Shown here: piece by piece, positions 56,201 to 64,000 of the stretch
Position numbering within the stretch: position 1 is the first letter of the stretch
How the letters are laid out: each line of letters begins with the position of its first letter
Assembly (NCBI GenBank): GCA_018712515.1
Contig: DVGW01000018.1
Coordinates: forward strand, 1 to 64,000
DNA: 64,000 bases
Origin: Aphodovivens avicola
GTDB taxonomy: Bacteria > Actinomycetota > Coriobacteriia > Coriobacteriales > Eggerthellaceae
Reading direction: 5' to 3'
The notes under the pieces: model-generated
What the model was told of the DNA's origin: nothing
Seen by the model: the letters and a program-made list of their open reading frames with translations, nothing else
The model's database searches: none
Position numbers and translations under genes: made by a program

Positions 56201-56378
56201 CCTGCTGCGCGGACTCCAAAAGCCCGGGCAGGTCGTCCATCTCGTGCTGGATGTCGGCAGAGTAGTTCGACAACGAGATGTCGTCTTGCATCGAGGAGAC
56301 GATAAAGCCCATGACGACGACGCTCAAAGCGACGAACGCCGCCAGGATAGCTGCTTTGATCTTGAGTTTCTTAGACAC
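53259..56378 (-). CDS. giant MscS-family channel fused to two Cache-like sensor modules
   Basis: 1039 residues. Order: membrane helix 8-28, extracellular Cache-like domain about 33-275 (VGQSGYVFSVSARDYLVSYHPNAAYVG), helix 279-303, helix 331-356, second Cache-like domain about 360-605 (VGQNGFAFAVSKADGTFAYYPQSELVGRDA), helix 609-636, then channel helices from about 700 and the MscS pore/beta region (LLASAGILSIAVSFGAKELVSDI near 816-838, FRVGDIIQVGGKSGTVIDIGVRTTKI near 855). The tail is acidic. Usual MscS has 280-300 residues. It starts 9 bases after the solute-binding protein, so they are one operon. Confidence 0.88.
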   Translation of the reverse strand: MSKKLKIKAAILAAFVALSVVVMGFIVSSMQDDISLSNYSADIQHEMDDLPGLLESAQQEAEQNTQTFDEIYQSKAQSVAFMANNNTGYEPTDAKMVEYKELLGVNNVMVVTRAGEVVAQAQDTPADFAYARFNQLRTTFDTGAPSAAVEVDFAESGETLRYYAAAIDADTMAVIEQDPAELVELIDSTASVGAVLSGVSVGQSGYVFSVSARDYLVSYHPNAAYVGIDALDAGIDVADLEDGSFSWMTFEGERLFCGVSEIDGTYYISAVPESEMTASRNLTVGVVLFIFFSVAMIVALYGIFVNREDEKRGYNPDNYVDLGSLRFNKAIGKKAIVLSFVGFLAVLVVTFYMQTLFSLSAESVSSNERASDIEATISRTNDQAAALTDQYNERYLSKAQVAAYALDRNPELKNKASLQELADTLQVEYLYVFDRNGTMTVTNSPYSNFQLSEDPADQSYEFRKLLQGVDSLIQDPQPDEISGELRQYIGVTLRDSQGDADGFVQLGIRSSRLETLLSTVQIDNILDGVKVGQNGFAFAVSKADGTFAYYPQSELVGRDARAYGMTDAQLKDGYSDFIKVDGQTYYATSFESGDYYVYVAQPESELMTERVPLTVATAVSGLVCQIVIFVLVTFELRRRGEGAVDPDAQPAHWPLDDDGNPDSRMFDSLMPDGRVVKTESAASRWLYTSLDWGEKSAEQRVLTVMKVLMGIFAIAVCLAVVFKDQVFPPDSVFSYVLGGDWVYGLNVFAVTMCIMIACVVMTVTMIIQQLLKLLAGVFGSRGETMCRLLSSFIKYASIIGMVYYCLMVIGIDTTTLLASAGILSIAVSFGAKELVSDILSGLFIIFEGEFRVGDIIQVGGKSGTVIDIGVRTTKINDGSGNIIILRNSEVSNVVNMTKESSYAVCEMDIEYGESLERVESVLEQEFPNIRRRFPAIEDGPFYKGVVALNDNSVTLRIVVQCAETARGQLERDLRREMKLIFDEHQINIPFPQVVVHQPIEYKKATIAEQLRADRFNEEQKIAARNIGNDDDYDNEENRR

Positions 56379-56387
56379 AACCGCCTC

Positions 56388-57209
56388 CTAGTTCCACTTC
56401 TCGATAAGCGCGGCGATCGTGCCGTCGTCCAGCATCGCCTGGACGGCCTCCGCGATGCGCGGGCTCAGATCCGAGTCCTTCTGCGTGGCGACGCCGTAAA
56501 GCTGGTCGGAGATGTTGACGTCCAGCAGGCTGCGATCGTCGTCGATGTAGGTGCCGGCTATGCTGCCGTCCATCACGGCGGCGTCGACCTCCCCTTCTTC
56601 GAGGGCCTGCGACAAGTCAGCGTACGAGGGGTACTTCTTTACGTAGACGCCCTCGTACTGGGTGCCCTCGTCGGTGTTGGAGATGATGTTGTCTCCGATG
56701 ATGCCCATCTCGTTGAGCTTGATCGCCAGCAAAGGACCGGCGTTGGAACCCGACATGATGCCGAACGTGCCGCCCTCAAGCTGCGTCACCTCGGTGACGA
56801 GCGAGCTGTTCTCCACCATGATCGAAGTGGCATCGGTGTAGTAGGCGGGCGAGAAGTCGAAGTTCTCCAAGCGGGAATCCGCGATGGAGTAGCACGCGAC
56901 CAGGCAGTCCACCTCGCCGGAGAGCAGCTTGTCTTTGCGATCATCGGGCGTGACGGTGGAAAACTCGACATCCGCATAGCCCAGGCGCGATGCCAGCTCC
57001 TGCGCAATGTCGACCTCCAGACCGTAGTATTTGCCCGTCTGCTCGTTGAGCAGGCTGAAGTTGACGATGTCGCTGCGGACGCCCACTTTGAGCGTTCCGC
57101 TTCCCTGCGTCGCACCGGTCTCGCCGCATCCTGCCATGCCCAGCACGACGGCGGCCGCCAGCGCGACGGCGGCTATCGCGCCGAACGCGCGCTTTGCCCT
57201 TGAAGCCAT
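56388..57209 (-). CDS. solute-binding lipoprotein, amino-acid type (SBP family 3)
   Basis: 273 residues from ATG 57209 behind GGGAGAGG. Lipobox VLGMAGC with Cys27. The body is amino-acid-binding family 3 (GTLKVGVRSDIVNFSLLNEQTGKYYGLEVDIAQELASRLGYADVEF). No ABC permease or ATPase is near; the only operon partner is the Cache-MscS channel. It may deliver a ligand to that sensor, or serve a transporter coded elsewhere. Confidence 0.88.
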   Translation of the reverse strand: MASRAKRAFGAIAAVALAAAVVLGMAGCGETGATQGSGTLKVGVRSDIVNFSLLNEQTGKYYGLEVDIAQELASRLGYADVEFSTVTPDDRKDKLLSGEVDCLVACYSIADSRLENFDFSPAYYTDATSIMVENSSLVTEVTQLEGGTFGIMSGSNAGPLLAIKLNEMGIIGDNIISNTDEGTQYEGVYVKKYPSYADLSQALEEGEVDAAVMDGSIAGTYIDDDRSLLDVNISDQLYGVATQKDSDLSPRIAEAVQAMLDDGTIAALIEKWN

Positions 57210-57657
57210 ACCTCTCCCATCTGCCGGCGTCGCCCGCAAAACCAAGCGCATCGCCTCGTACCATGAAAAACGCCCGAGTAAGGCAGCCAAACATTATTAC
57301 GGAGCCCTCTTCGAGATTGTTGAGTATCAATTAATAGTTGAAACGCATTTTGCCGATCCGCAGCGAGGAGGTTCCGCCGCAGGGGGACCGGCGGTTCGCC
57401 CGCTCGGGCGCCGCTCGTCGCCATTAACGCTCATCAGGCTCGATGCAAAAAACCAATCCGCCTCGCCCGTCCCGACGGCGACGACGGCGAAAGCGGGCGC
57501 GCAGGGCGGCGCCCGCGCCGCGGAACCCCGGGGGAGCCAAGGGGGCAATTCTCCTCGCCTATAATACGTGCGTTGGGCTGGGTTATTTCAAACAGCGGAT
57601 ATCGTTCACCATCGCCTGTCCCAAGTGGCGACGGCGCGACACTTGCGAGGTGGGCTC
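57210..57657. promoter_or_regulatory. divergent promoter region of binding-protein/channel operon and LysR gene
   Basis: No gene is seen in 448 bases. The AT-rich part near 57320-57345 contains TCAA-TTAATAG-TTGA, a possible LysR dyad, close to the channel operon. TATAAT at 57560-57565 is a likely -10 box for the LysR gene. Confidence 0.45.
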
Positions 57658-58554
57658 ATGAACATCGGACAGATCAGGTACTTTGTTTCCGTGTATCAGG
57701 CGGGATCGTTCTCTCAGGCGGCAAAGTCCCAGTTCATAACCGTTCAGGCGGTATCGAAGTCCATCGCCGACCTTGAGCACGAGATCGGACACGAGCTGTT
57801 CGAACGCAGGAGCCGCGGCGTCGAGCCCACGGCATACGGCGCCGTCTTTTACCAGAAAGCCGTCAACGCGCTCGGCAGCTTCGACGAGCTTCAGCCGTTC
57901 GCCCTCGGGCAGACGGGCGATCAGGTATCCTCGAGCCTGACGCTTGGCCTGTGCGCTCCGCGGTTCAAAAACAGCGCGCACGTGTGCGCGTCGGTCGGCT
58001 CCCTGATCGGGAACCTTGTCAACGCGCCCGTCGAGGTTCGCCTGACTTCCGGATACGAAGGGCTCGCGCAGCTGCGCAAGGGGGACGTCGATGCATTGAT
58101 CACGATCGGCTCGCTTGACACGCTCCACACCGACTGCGTCCCCGTGCTCAGCACGCCTACGGCGGTGAGCATGGTGGGCACGCACCCCCTTGCTTCGCAG
58201 GGCGCCGTATCGCTCGAGCAGCTTGCCGACTACCCGGTCATCGTCGATTCCGACCTCGACTTCTTCAACGAGTCGATCCTCGCCACCTACGTGCGTCGCG
58301 GCCTGGCCTCGGAGCGCTACCGTCCCCGCTCGCAAGAGGACGTGTTGGCGCACTTTCAGGAACGGCAGGGCTATGCGTTCAGCGTGGCGCAGGCGGCGCT
58401 TGCCGACGATCGCTTTGGAAGCGTCATCGTTCCCATCGACCCGAAGGACGCCGTCGAGGTGCCGATCTGCCTGATCACCGCCAAGAGCCGGAAAACGCCC
58501 CTGTACCTTAAGGCTGAAGCGGCGTTGCTCGGAAAGCAGCAGATCAGCCTGTAG
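57658..58554 (+). CDS. LysR-family transcriptional regulator
   Basis: 298 residues from ATG 57658 behind GAGGTG. The N-terminal helix-turn-helix (IRYFVSVYQAGSFSQAAKSQFITVQAVSKSIADLEHEIGHELFERRSRG) is LysR. It is divergent from the binding-protein/channel operon and likely controls it. Confidence 0.9.
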   Translation: MNIGQIRYFVSVYQAGSFSQAAKSQFITVQAVSKSIADLEHEIGHELFERRSRGVEPTAYGAVFYQKAVNALGSFDELQPFALGQTGDQVSSSLTLGLCAPRFKNSAHVCASVGSLIGNLVNAPVEVRLTSGYEGLAQLRKGDVDALITIGSLDTLHTDCVPVLSTPTAVSMVGTHPLASQGAVSLEQLADYPVIVDSDLDFFNESILATYVRRGLASERYRPRSQEDVLAHFQERQGYAFSVAQAALADDRFGSVIVPIDPKDAVEVPICLITAKSRKTPLYLKAEAALLGKQQISL

Positions 58555-58760
58555 CCCCCTCTCTTCGCGCGGCGGGCTTGCCCGCGCTTGCCGGCGGCGC
58601 CCGCGCCCCGCCCCTGAGGAGCCCGCCACAAACCCGCAACCCCTCGCCACGCAGGCGCCCCGCTGCACCGTGCGCCCGTCAAGGCCTCGAGCAAGCGCCC
58701 GGTGCCGGCGGCTCTCCTGCCCCCGCGTTTGCCCCGGTGGCACCCAAACCGAACGAGCCC

Positions 58761-61556
58761 TTATTCCGCGAGTTCGTCCAAAAACCCGACGCGATAGTTC
58801 TTGAAGATCGCCTCTCCCTCTTCCTGGGTGGCGTCAAGATCGACGTCGGCCACGATGGCGAAATCGCGGTCGCCCTCCTCGTCCTTGAACGTCTGCACCG
58901 CATGCCACACGTGGTCCGTCTTCTCGTCGGCGTCATCAAGGGAGAGGTACGCCATCGAGCGCGCGTCGCCGTCGATGACGATAGCCTCGTGCTCCTCGAA
59001 GAACGCATCGAGCGCGTCGCGCCAACGCCGCTGCGCGAAGCCCCAGTCGGCGTCGAGTTTCCCCAGCTCCACCGCGGCATCGAACGGCACCGGACCGTCC
59101 GCTGCGTCGCGCGCCGCCAGACCGACGCGGCGGAAGAGCGCGTTGCGCACAAGCACGGTGAGGCCGCGCCTGTCGCGCACGACCGCGTCCTCCTCGCCCG
59201 GCGGCGCCGCTTCCGCGCCGCGGCCCTCGCCGGCGCGCTCCCATTCGTCGACCAGGCTTGAATCCACCGTGTGGACCACGAAGTCCAGCCACGCGATGAT
59301 ATCGCGCAGGCGGTCGTCGCATTTGTCGTCGGGCACCGTGCGGTCGAGCGCGCGGAACGCATCCGATAAGTAGCGCAGCAGCGTGCCCTCGCTGCGCGCG
59401 ATGCCGTAGCGGTTGACGTATCCCTTGAAGTCGGATGCGGTCTCGACCATGTCGCGCAGCACCGACTTGGGGCTGGGCCAGTAGTCGTTCGCCCACGGCA
59501 CGGCGCGACGGTACTTGTCGAACGCGAACTCGATAAGGTCCTCGAGGGGCTTGGGGTACGTCACCTCGGCAAGGCGCTCCATGCGCTCCTCGTACTCAAG
59601 CCCGTCGGCCTTCATCTCGAGCATCGCCTTATCGCGCGCCTGGCGCTGCTGGGCGCGCAGGATCTGGCGCGGATCGTCAAGGGTCGCCTCGACAAGCGAG
59701 ATGACGTCGAGCGCGTACGTCTCCGATTCGGGGTCGAGCAGCTCCAAGGCCTCCAGCAAGAACGGGGAGAGCGGCTGGTCAAGCGCAAAATCGTCAGGCA
59801 GATCGACGGTCAGCGCATACTCTGCGCCGCCCTCCTCCGCCTCCGTCTTTACCACCACGCCGGTGTCCATCAGCGTTTCGAATATCTCGGAAGCGCGCTG
59901 CAGAAGGCGCGCCTTCTGCTCGGGCGTTTGCGCGGACTCGCCCACCAGCTCGGCCACGCGCGCCCATGCGTCGCCGCCGCGCGACACCAGCGCCAGCACC
60001 ATGGAGTGCGTGATGCGCAGGTGGGGCGCAAGCGTCTCCGGCTCTGCCGAGACCAGCCGGTTGAACGTCTGCTCGCTCCATCCCACAAAACCCTCGGGCG
60101 GCTTCTTTTTCTTGATCTTGCGCTGTTTTTTCGGATCGCCCGCAGCCTTTGCCATCGCGCGCGCGTTCTCGATGTCGTGCTCGGGCGCCTCGGCGATCAC
60201 CAAACCCTCGGTATCGAAGCCGGCGCGGCCTGCCCGGCCCGCTATCTGATGGAACTCGCGCGCCCGCAGACGACGCTGCTTGCGGCCGTCGAATTTGGCA
60301 AGGGCGGTAAGCAGGACCGTGTGAATAGGCACGTTGATGCCGACTCCCAGCGTATCGGTACCGCAGATGACGGGCAGAAGCCCTTGCTGAGCCAGGCGCT
60401 CGACCAGCAGGCGATAGCGCGGCAGCATGCCCGCATGGTGCACCCCCACGCCGCAGCCCAAAAGCCGTTTGAGCGTTTTGCCGAAACCCGTCGTGAAGCG
60501 CGTGCCCTTCATGGCGTCCTTAACCGCCTCACGCTGCTCTTTGGTAGCGACGCCGTAGCTCGCCAGCGCCTGCGCGGACGCAAGCGCCGCATCTTGCGAG
60601 AAGTGGACCACGTACAGCGGCGCCTTGCCCTTGCGCAGCGCAAGCTCGATGGTGGCCTCGAGCGGCGTGAGCACGTACTCGTAGGACAGGGGTACGGGGC
60701 GCTGTGCGTCGGCGATCACGTCGACTGCGCGCCCGGTGCGTTCGCGCAGCGACGCCGCGATGGAGGTTACGTCGCCCAGCGTCGCGCTCATCAGCAAAAA
60801 CTGCGTTCGCTTGAGGACGAGCAGCGGAACCTGCCACGCCCATCCGCGATCAGGTTCGCCATAGTAGTGGAACTCGTCGACCGCGACGCAGCCGATATCG
60901 GCCTCCACCCCCTCGCGCAGCGCCCGGTTTGCCAGGATCTCCTGAGTGCAGCAGATCACCGGCGCATCGGGGTTGACGCTGGCGTCACCGGTGACCATGC
61001 CCACGTTGTCGCGGCCGAGCACCTCCACCAGGTTGAAGAACTTCTCGCTGACCAGCGCCTTGATGGGCGCGGTGTAGTACGAGCGGCGGCCGGTGCACAT
61101 CGCGAGGAAGTGCATGCCGAGCGCGATCATCGACTTGCCCGACCCGGTCGGGGTGCCCACGATGACGTGGTCGCCCGCGGCGAGATCCATCAGCGCGTCC
61201 TCCTGATGCGGCCACAGCTCGATGCCGCGCGCAAGCGTCCAGTCGAGGAAGCGCTCGAACGCCGCGCTCGCCGAAAGCCACGGCTCGGGTTCGCTGCCGT
61301 CTTCGGGCTCCCACCACGTGGGCGAAAGCGCGCCCAGGGAGCCGAAGGCGTCGGCGTCGAGGCGCGCCGCATCGGGTCCCGCGGCTGAATCGCGCACTGC
61401 AGCAGCATCGGGTCCCGCGGCTGAATCGCGCCCCGCAGCGGCATTGGGCCCCGTGGCGGCATCCGCCTCCATGTCCGCGCACGCACATGCGTCGGCCACG
61501 GTCGACGCGAGGCTGCCTTCCCGCCCGAAACCCTCTTCGCGAGAATCCTCTGCCAT
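58761..61556 (-). CDS. Ski2-like DEAD/DEAH helicase (DUF3516 type)
   Basis: 931 residues from ATG 61556 behind GAAGGA. Motifs: Walker A GTPTGSGKS (near 133), DEFHYYGEPDRGW (near 226), SAT in LLMSATLG, and HQIAGRAGRAGFDTEG. The C-terminal 300 residues are the helical DUF3516-type module. The N-terminal 75 residues are low complexity, with a 12-residue tandem repeat. An RNA or DNA helicase; substrate unknown. A LexA-like box lies in its promoter. Confidence 0.88.
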   Translation of the reverse strand: MAEDSREEGFGREGSLASTVADACACADMEADAATGPNAAAGRDSAAGPDAAAVRDSAAGPDAARLDADAFGSLGALSPTWWEPEDGSEPEPWLSASAAFERFLDWTLARGIELWPHQEDALMDLAAGDHVIVGTPTGSGKSMIALGMHFLAMCTGRRSYYTAPIKALVSEKFFNLVEVLGRDNVGMVTGDASVNPDAPVICCTQEILANRALREGVEADIGCVAVDEFHYYGEPDRGWAWQVPLLVLKRTQFLLMSATLGDVTSIAASLRERTGRAVDVIADAQRPVPLSYEYVLTPLEATIELALRKGKAPLYVVHFSQDAALASAQALASYGVATKEQREAVKDAMKGTRFTTGFGKTLKRLLGCGVGVHHAGMLPRYRLLVERLAQQGLLPVICGTDTLGVGINVPIHTVLLTALAKFDGRKQRRLRAREFHQIAGRAGRAGFDTEGLVIAEAPEHDIENARAMAKAAGDPKKQRKIKKKKPPEGFVGWSEQTFNRLVSAEPETLAPHLRITHSMVLALVSRGGDAWARVAELVGESAQTPEQKARLLQRASEIFETLMDTGVVVKTEAEEGGAEYALTVDLPDDFALDQPLSPFLLEALELLDPESETYALDVISLVEATLDDPRQILRAQQRQARDKAMLEMKADGLEYEERMERLAEVTYPKPLEDLIEFAFDKYRRAVPWANDYWPSPKSVLRDMVETASDFKGYVNRYGIARSEGTLLRYLSDAFRALDRTVPDDKCDDRLRDIIAWLDFVVHTVDSSLVDEWERAGEGRGAEAAPPGEEDAVVRDRRGLTVLVRNALFRRVGLAARDAADGPVPFDAAVELGKLDADWGFAQRRWRDALDAFFEEHEAIVIDGDARSMAYLSLDDADEKTDHVWHAVQTFKDEEGDRDFAIVADVDLDATQEEGEAIFKNYRVGFLDELAE
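61369..61470. repeat. 36-bp tandem repeat in helicase N-terminus
   Basis: Units start GCATCGGGTCCCGCGGCTGA at 61369 and 61405 with a divergent third at 61441, a period of 36 bases or 12 residues (DSAAGPDAA units). Copy number is likely unstable. Confidence 0.8.
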
Positions 61557-61581
61557 AATTCGTCCTTCACTCTTCACAAAA

Positions 61582-61597
61582 TCGAACGTTTGTTCTA
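61582..61597. promoter_or_regulatory. LexA-type SOS box
   Basis: TCGAAC-GTTT-GTTCTA, one base off the symmetric TCGAAC-N4-GTTCGA of actinobacterial LexA. On the minus strand TATAAT (61597-61602) lies directly before it and the helicase start 40 bases after, the expected repressor position. The small plus-strand gene at 61681 could also be controlled. Confidence 0.6.
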
Positions 61598-61680
61598 TTA
61601 TAGTACATGAAACAAGTCACGTGCCGATGAATTTCGCATTATCTCACACGGAATTTCCAAGCGGATCAGGAGGGATGAGA

Positions 61681-61908
61681 ATGTTCGCCACCGCCCCGAC
61701 CATCGCCACCTGCCTGGACGCCATCGACGAGCTCGACGACGTGCGCCGCAGCCTCGAGGGCCTCTCGCAGATCGTCCTCGCGCTCGAGGTCGCCGACCTC
61801 GCCGAAAAGGAATCCCTCGACCTCGTCGCCCGCCTCCTCGACTACTGCGCCCTCTCCCTCGACACCGCGATAATCCGCATCGAAACGGCGGAAGCTCGGC
61901 CGATATGA
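61681..61908 (+). CDS. small helical protein, function unknown
   Basis: 75 residues from ATG 61681 with AGGAGGGATGAGA upstream. The sequence is helical and Leu/Asp-rich (TCLDAIDELDDVRRSLEGLSQIVLALEVADLAEKESLDLVARLLDYCALSLDTAIIRIE), with no cysteine cluster or membrane segment. It resembles small uncharacterised coiled-coil proteins. It may share the SOS box of the divergent helicase. Confidence 0.7.
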   Translation: MFATAPTIATCLDAIDELDDVRRSLEGLSQIVLALEVADLAEKESLDLVARLLDYCALSLDTAIIRIETAEARPI

Positions 61909-61925
61909 CATTCTCGAACGATTGC

Positions 61926-62837
61926 TCATTCCCCAAGGTCGCGGCGGATGCGCTCGCAGGCGCGGCGGACAAGCTCGAGGTTGCGGGCGGAGTCCCCGTA
62001 CTCGGAGGAGTTTTTCAACCAGAGCGCGCTGACGGGAAACGTCGGGACGTCGGGCTCATCGAGCGGCAGGAACTTCACCTTGTCGCCGTACACGTAGCGG
62101 TTATGGCTGGCCACCACCGCGATCCCCTGGCCCGATTCGATGAGGAAGAACAGCGTGTCCACGTCGCTCATCCTGCGCGAGTTAGCCAGGAGCTCCGCGC
62201 CGTAGCGGCTGTCAAGGAACGAGCGGATGTTGGGCCACACATGGCTCGACGGGACGAGCAGGCGCTCCCCCATCAGGTCGGCCAGCTTCACGCTCTCGCA
62301 TTGCGCCAGGCGATGCCACGGCGCCACCGCCACCGCGAACGTATCGTCGTAGAACGGCACCGACTCGCACTCCGCCCGCAGGGCAGGATCATCGTCCATG
62401 GTGATGATCACATCCGCTTCGCGGGTGCGCAGATCGTCGGCGAGGCGCGTGTACTCCACCGACAGGAAGCGCAGCTCGATGTCGGGATGGTACTTCTTGA
62501 ACCAGGCGTGCAGCGGGAGCAGGACCCGCCGCGCGGCGTCGCGCAAGTACCCGATGCGAATGACCGACGCCAGGCCTCGCTTGCGCAGCTCGATCTTGTC
62601 CAGGGCAAAGGCGTAATCGTTCACGATGCGGCGCGCGTCGTCCACGAACGCCTTGCCGGCATCCGTGAGCTCCATGCCCGAGGACGCCCGCACGAGAAGC
62701 CGCGTGCCCAGCACCTTCTCCATCGCGTCGATGTGCTTGCTGAGCGCGGGCTGCGTCATATGGAGGCGCTTGGCGGCCTCGGTGTAGTTGAGCGTGGAAG
62801 CGAGCTCCAAAAACTCGCGGATGTAGCGGATGCGCAC
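61926..62837 (-). CDS. LysR-family transcriptional regulator
   Basis: 303 residues from a GTG at 62837 behind AAGGGGGA; the in-frame extension to 62882 is less likely. The helix-turn-helix (IREFLELASTLNYTEAAKRLHMTQPALSKHIDAMEKVLGTRLLVRASSG) is canonical. It is next to, and on the same strand as, the partial MFS gene, probably its target. Confidence 0.9.
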   Translation of the reverse strand: MRIRYIREFLELASTLNYTEAAKRLHMTQPALSKHIDAMEKVLGTRLLVRASSGMELTDAGKAFVDDARRIVNDYAFALDKIELRKRGLASVIRIGYLRDAARRVLLPLHAWFKKYHPDIELRFLSVEYTRLADDLRTREADVIITMDDDPALRAECESVPFYDDTFAVAVAPWHRLAQCESVKLADLMGERLLVPSSHVWPNIRSFLDSRYGAELLANSRRMSDVDTLFFLIESGQGIAVVASHNRYVYGDKVKFLPLDEPDVPTFPVSALWLKNSSEYGDSARNLELVRRACERIRRDLGE

Positions 62838-62954
62838 GTCGGGTCCCCCTTGCCGCAAGACGATGCGCCCATTATCACACATCGCCCGACGTGAAGGCCC
62901 CCTCGCAACGCGGTGCGCCCCTCACGCTGCGGCGCGTCTCCGCTTGCGGAGCGG

Positions 62955-64000
62955 CTAGCGCTGTTCTTTGCGGCTCAGGCGGCCGATCGCGAGCACCGCC
63001 ACCGCGGTGAGCGCCATGACGACGATCACGCCGACGAACATGAGGGCGTAGCCGCCCGTTGCCTCGATGGAGGCGCCCCAGATGAAGCCCGACACGACCG
63101 AGCCGATCGACGCCGCCATCGACACGCGCGAGTAGATGACGGGATACTCCGCGTCGCCGAACGCACGGCGCGTGATGATGGGCGTCATGACGTTGGTGAT
63201 GCCGTAGAAGCACCCGTAGACGAACGCCGCGACGTACAGCAGCACGGCCGATCCTCCGCCGACGAACAGCAGCACGACACCGACGACGCCCAGACCGATC
63301 GTCGCCACCGTGCTGACGTAGGGCCGCGCATCGCCGACGACGCCCAGCGCCAGCTTGGAGACGGTCTGGCCCGCCATGGCGACCGACGAGGCCGTGGCGC
63401 CCAGAAGCGGCATCGCGATCGACAGCTCCAGCGTGTTCATGTAGCTGGGGATCATGAAGTAGACGTACATCCCGAAGTTGAGCATGAAGCACATCGCCAG
63501 GATGAGGAAGAACACCGGCATCTTGAACGCCTTCGCCGCGGGCACGCCCTCGAGAGGAACGGACGCGGAGCCCTCCCCGTCCTGTGCCTGCGCCGCGGCG
63601 GCGGCCGACTCGGACACGCCGAACGGCACGAGCCCCTTGTCCGCGGGGCGGCTGGCGACCATGAACAGCGCGGCCGGCAGCGTGACGATCGACAGCACGG
63701 CGAACGAGAGGTACGTCGCCGACCACCCGATCGACTGGATGAGCACCCCTCCCACCGAGCTCCACACGACGCCGCCCACGCCCGTGAATGCCATCACGAC
63801 GCCGAGAAGTACGCCGGCGCGTTTGGTGAACCAGCGGTTGATCAGGGTCGATGGAGCCAGGAACAGCAGCATTCCCACGCCGATGCCCATCGCCGCGGCA
63901 CCCGCGTAGAACTGCCACAGCGACTGGGTGAACGACAGCCACACGAACGCGACCGCGATCACGACGACCGCGCCGCCGACGCACAGGCGCGCGTCGCGCC
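62955..64000 (-). CDS. MFS transporter, OFA-like (5' partial)
   Basis: The frame stays open to the window edge, beyond the GTG at 63962 (RDARLCVGGAVVMIAVAFVWLSFTQSL), so the start lies outside. It covers more than nine membrane segments, with a central charged loop (SRPADKGLVPFGVSESAAAAAQAQDGEG). GIGVGMLLFLAPSTLINRWFTKRAGVLLGVVMAF is typical OFA. Substrate unknown. Confidence 0.87.
   Translation of the reverse strand, partial: RDARLCVGGAVVVIAVAFVWLSFTQSLWQFYAGAAAMGIGVGMLLFLAPSTLINRWFTKRAGVLLGVVMAFTGVGGVVWSSVGGVLIQSIGWSATYLSFAVLSIVTLPAALFMVASRPADKGLVPFGVSESAAAAAQAQDGEGSASVPLEGVPAAKAFKMPVFFLILAMCFMLNFGMYVYFMIPSYMNTLELSIAMPLLGATASSVAMAGQTVSKLALGVVGDARPYVSTVATIGLGVVGVVLLFVGGGSAVLLYVAAFVYGCFYGITNVMTPIITRRAFGDAEYPVIYSRVSMAASIGSVVSGFIWGASIEATGGYALMFVGVIVVMALTAVAVLAIGRLSRKEQR

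Noticed and set aside
53205..57203. A 1332-residue open frame on the plus strand, opposite the channel and binding-protein genes
   Set aside because: Its residues are the Val/Leu/Asp/Gly/His/Arg-rich pattern produced by GC-biased third positions of the opposite genes. No domain, no ribosome site, and the minus strand codes for recognisable proteins throughout.

Overview
The window is high-GC DNA packed with genes on both strands. The gene content fits an anaerobic, gut-associated actinobacterium of the Coriobacteriia, most likely Eggerthellales. This is an inference, since there is no rRNA or other marker. Supporting signs are a bile salt hydrolase, several LysR- or LuxR-type regulators paired with MFS transporters, Tat-exported lipoproteins, many flavin and Fe-S oxidoreductases, a large Tat-exported surface protein with a sorting-like tail, and a nickel uptake operon. 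No rRNA, tRNA, CRISPR array or prophage was recognised.

Layout. 1-9.8 kb: methyltransferase (5' end outside), zinc alcohol dehydrogenase, a LysR/MFS divergent pair, bile salt hydrolase, DHA2 exporter, a small CxCPAC protein and an asparagine-synthetase-like enzyme lacking its glutaminase cysteine. 9.8-17.6 kb: heterodimeric ABC exporter with divergent AraC regulator, Ser/Thr symporter SstT, Fe-S aldo/keto reductase. 17.6-21.3 kb: two large palindromes, then cstA behind what looks like a branched-chain amino acid leader-peptide attenuator, and a CBM9-like lipoprotein. 21.6-29.5 kb: 1450-residue surface protein, LuxR regulator, flavin reductase/HxlR pair, and a REP-associated tyrosine transposase bracketed by REP palindromes, with a broken second LuxR copy. 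29.5-35.3 kb: nickel ABC transporter operon (binding protein, two permeases, fused double ATPase) behind four NikR-like half-sites spaced exactly 20 bp apart. Two genes of this operon carry palindromes inserted in frame. 35.3-46.4 kb: toxin-antitoxin pair, AIM24-like protein, nitroreductase, AGCS symporter, a large membrane protein with a repeat tail, CPBP protease, drug/sugar efflux MFS, flavodoxin-type and DUF362 ferredoxin-type proteins. 46.7-53 kb: diguanylate cyclase facing a SpoIIE-type phosphatase with a damaged 3' end, RsmJ, DJ-1/PfpI protein, glycolate/lactate-type FAD oxidase. 53-58.5 kb: an unusual operon of a solute-binding lipoprotein and a giant MscS channel fused to two Cache-like sensor modules, with a divergent LysR gene. 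58.7-64 kb: Ski2-like helicase with a LexA-type box in its promoter, a small protein, LysR and a partial MFS gene.

Three observations stand out. The first is the binding-protein/double-Cache/MscS operon, a possible ligand-gated channel. The second is the leader-peptide attenuator in front of cstA. The third is the 20-bp-phased NikR operator array. In addition, several families of palindromic repeats are scattered through the window. Some lie inside coding sequences or supply stop codons, and one family brackets its own likely transposase.
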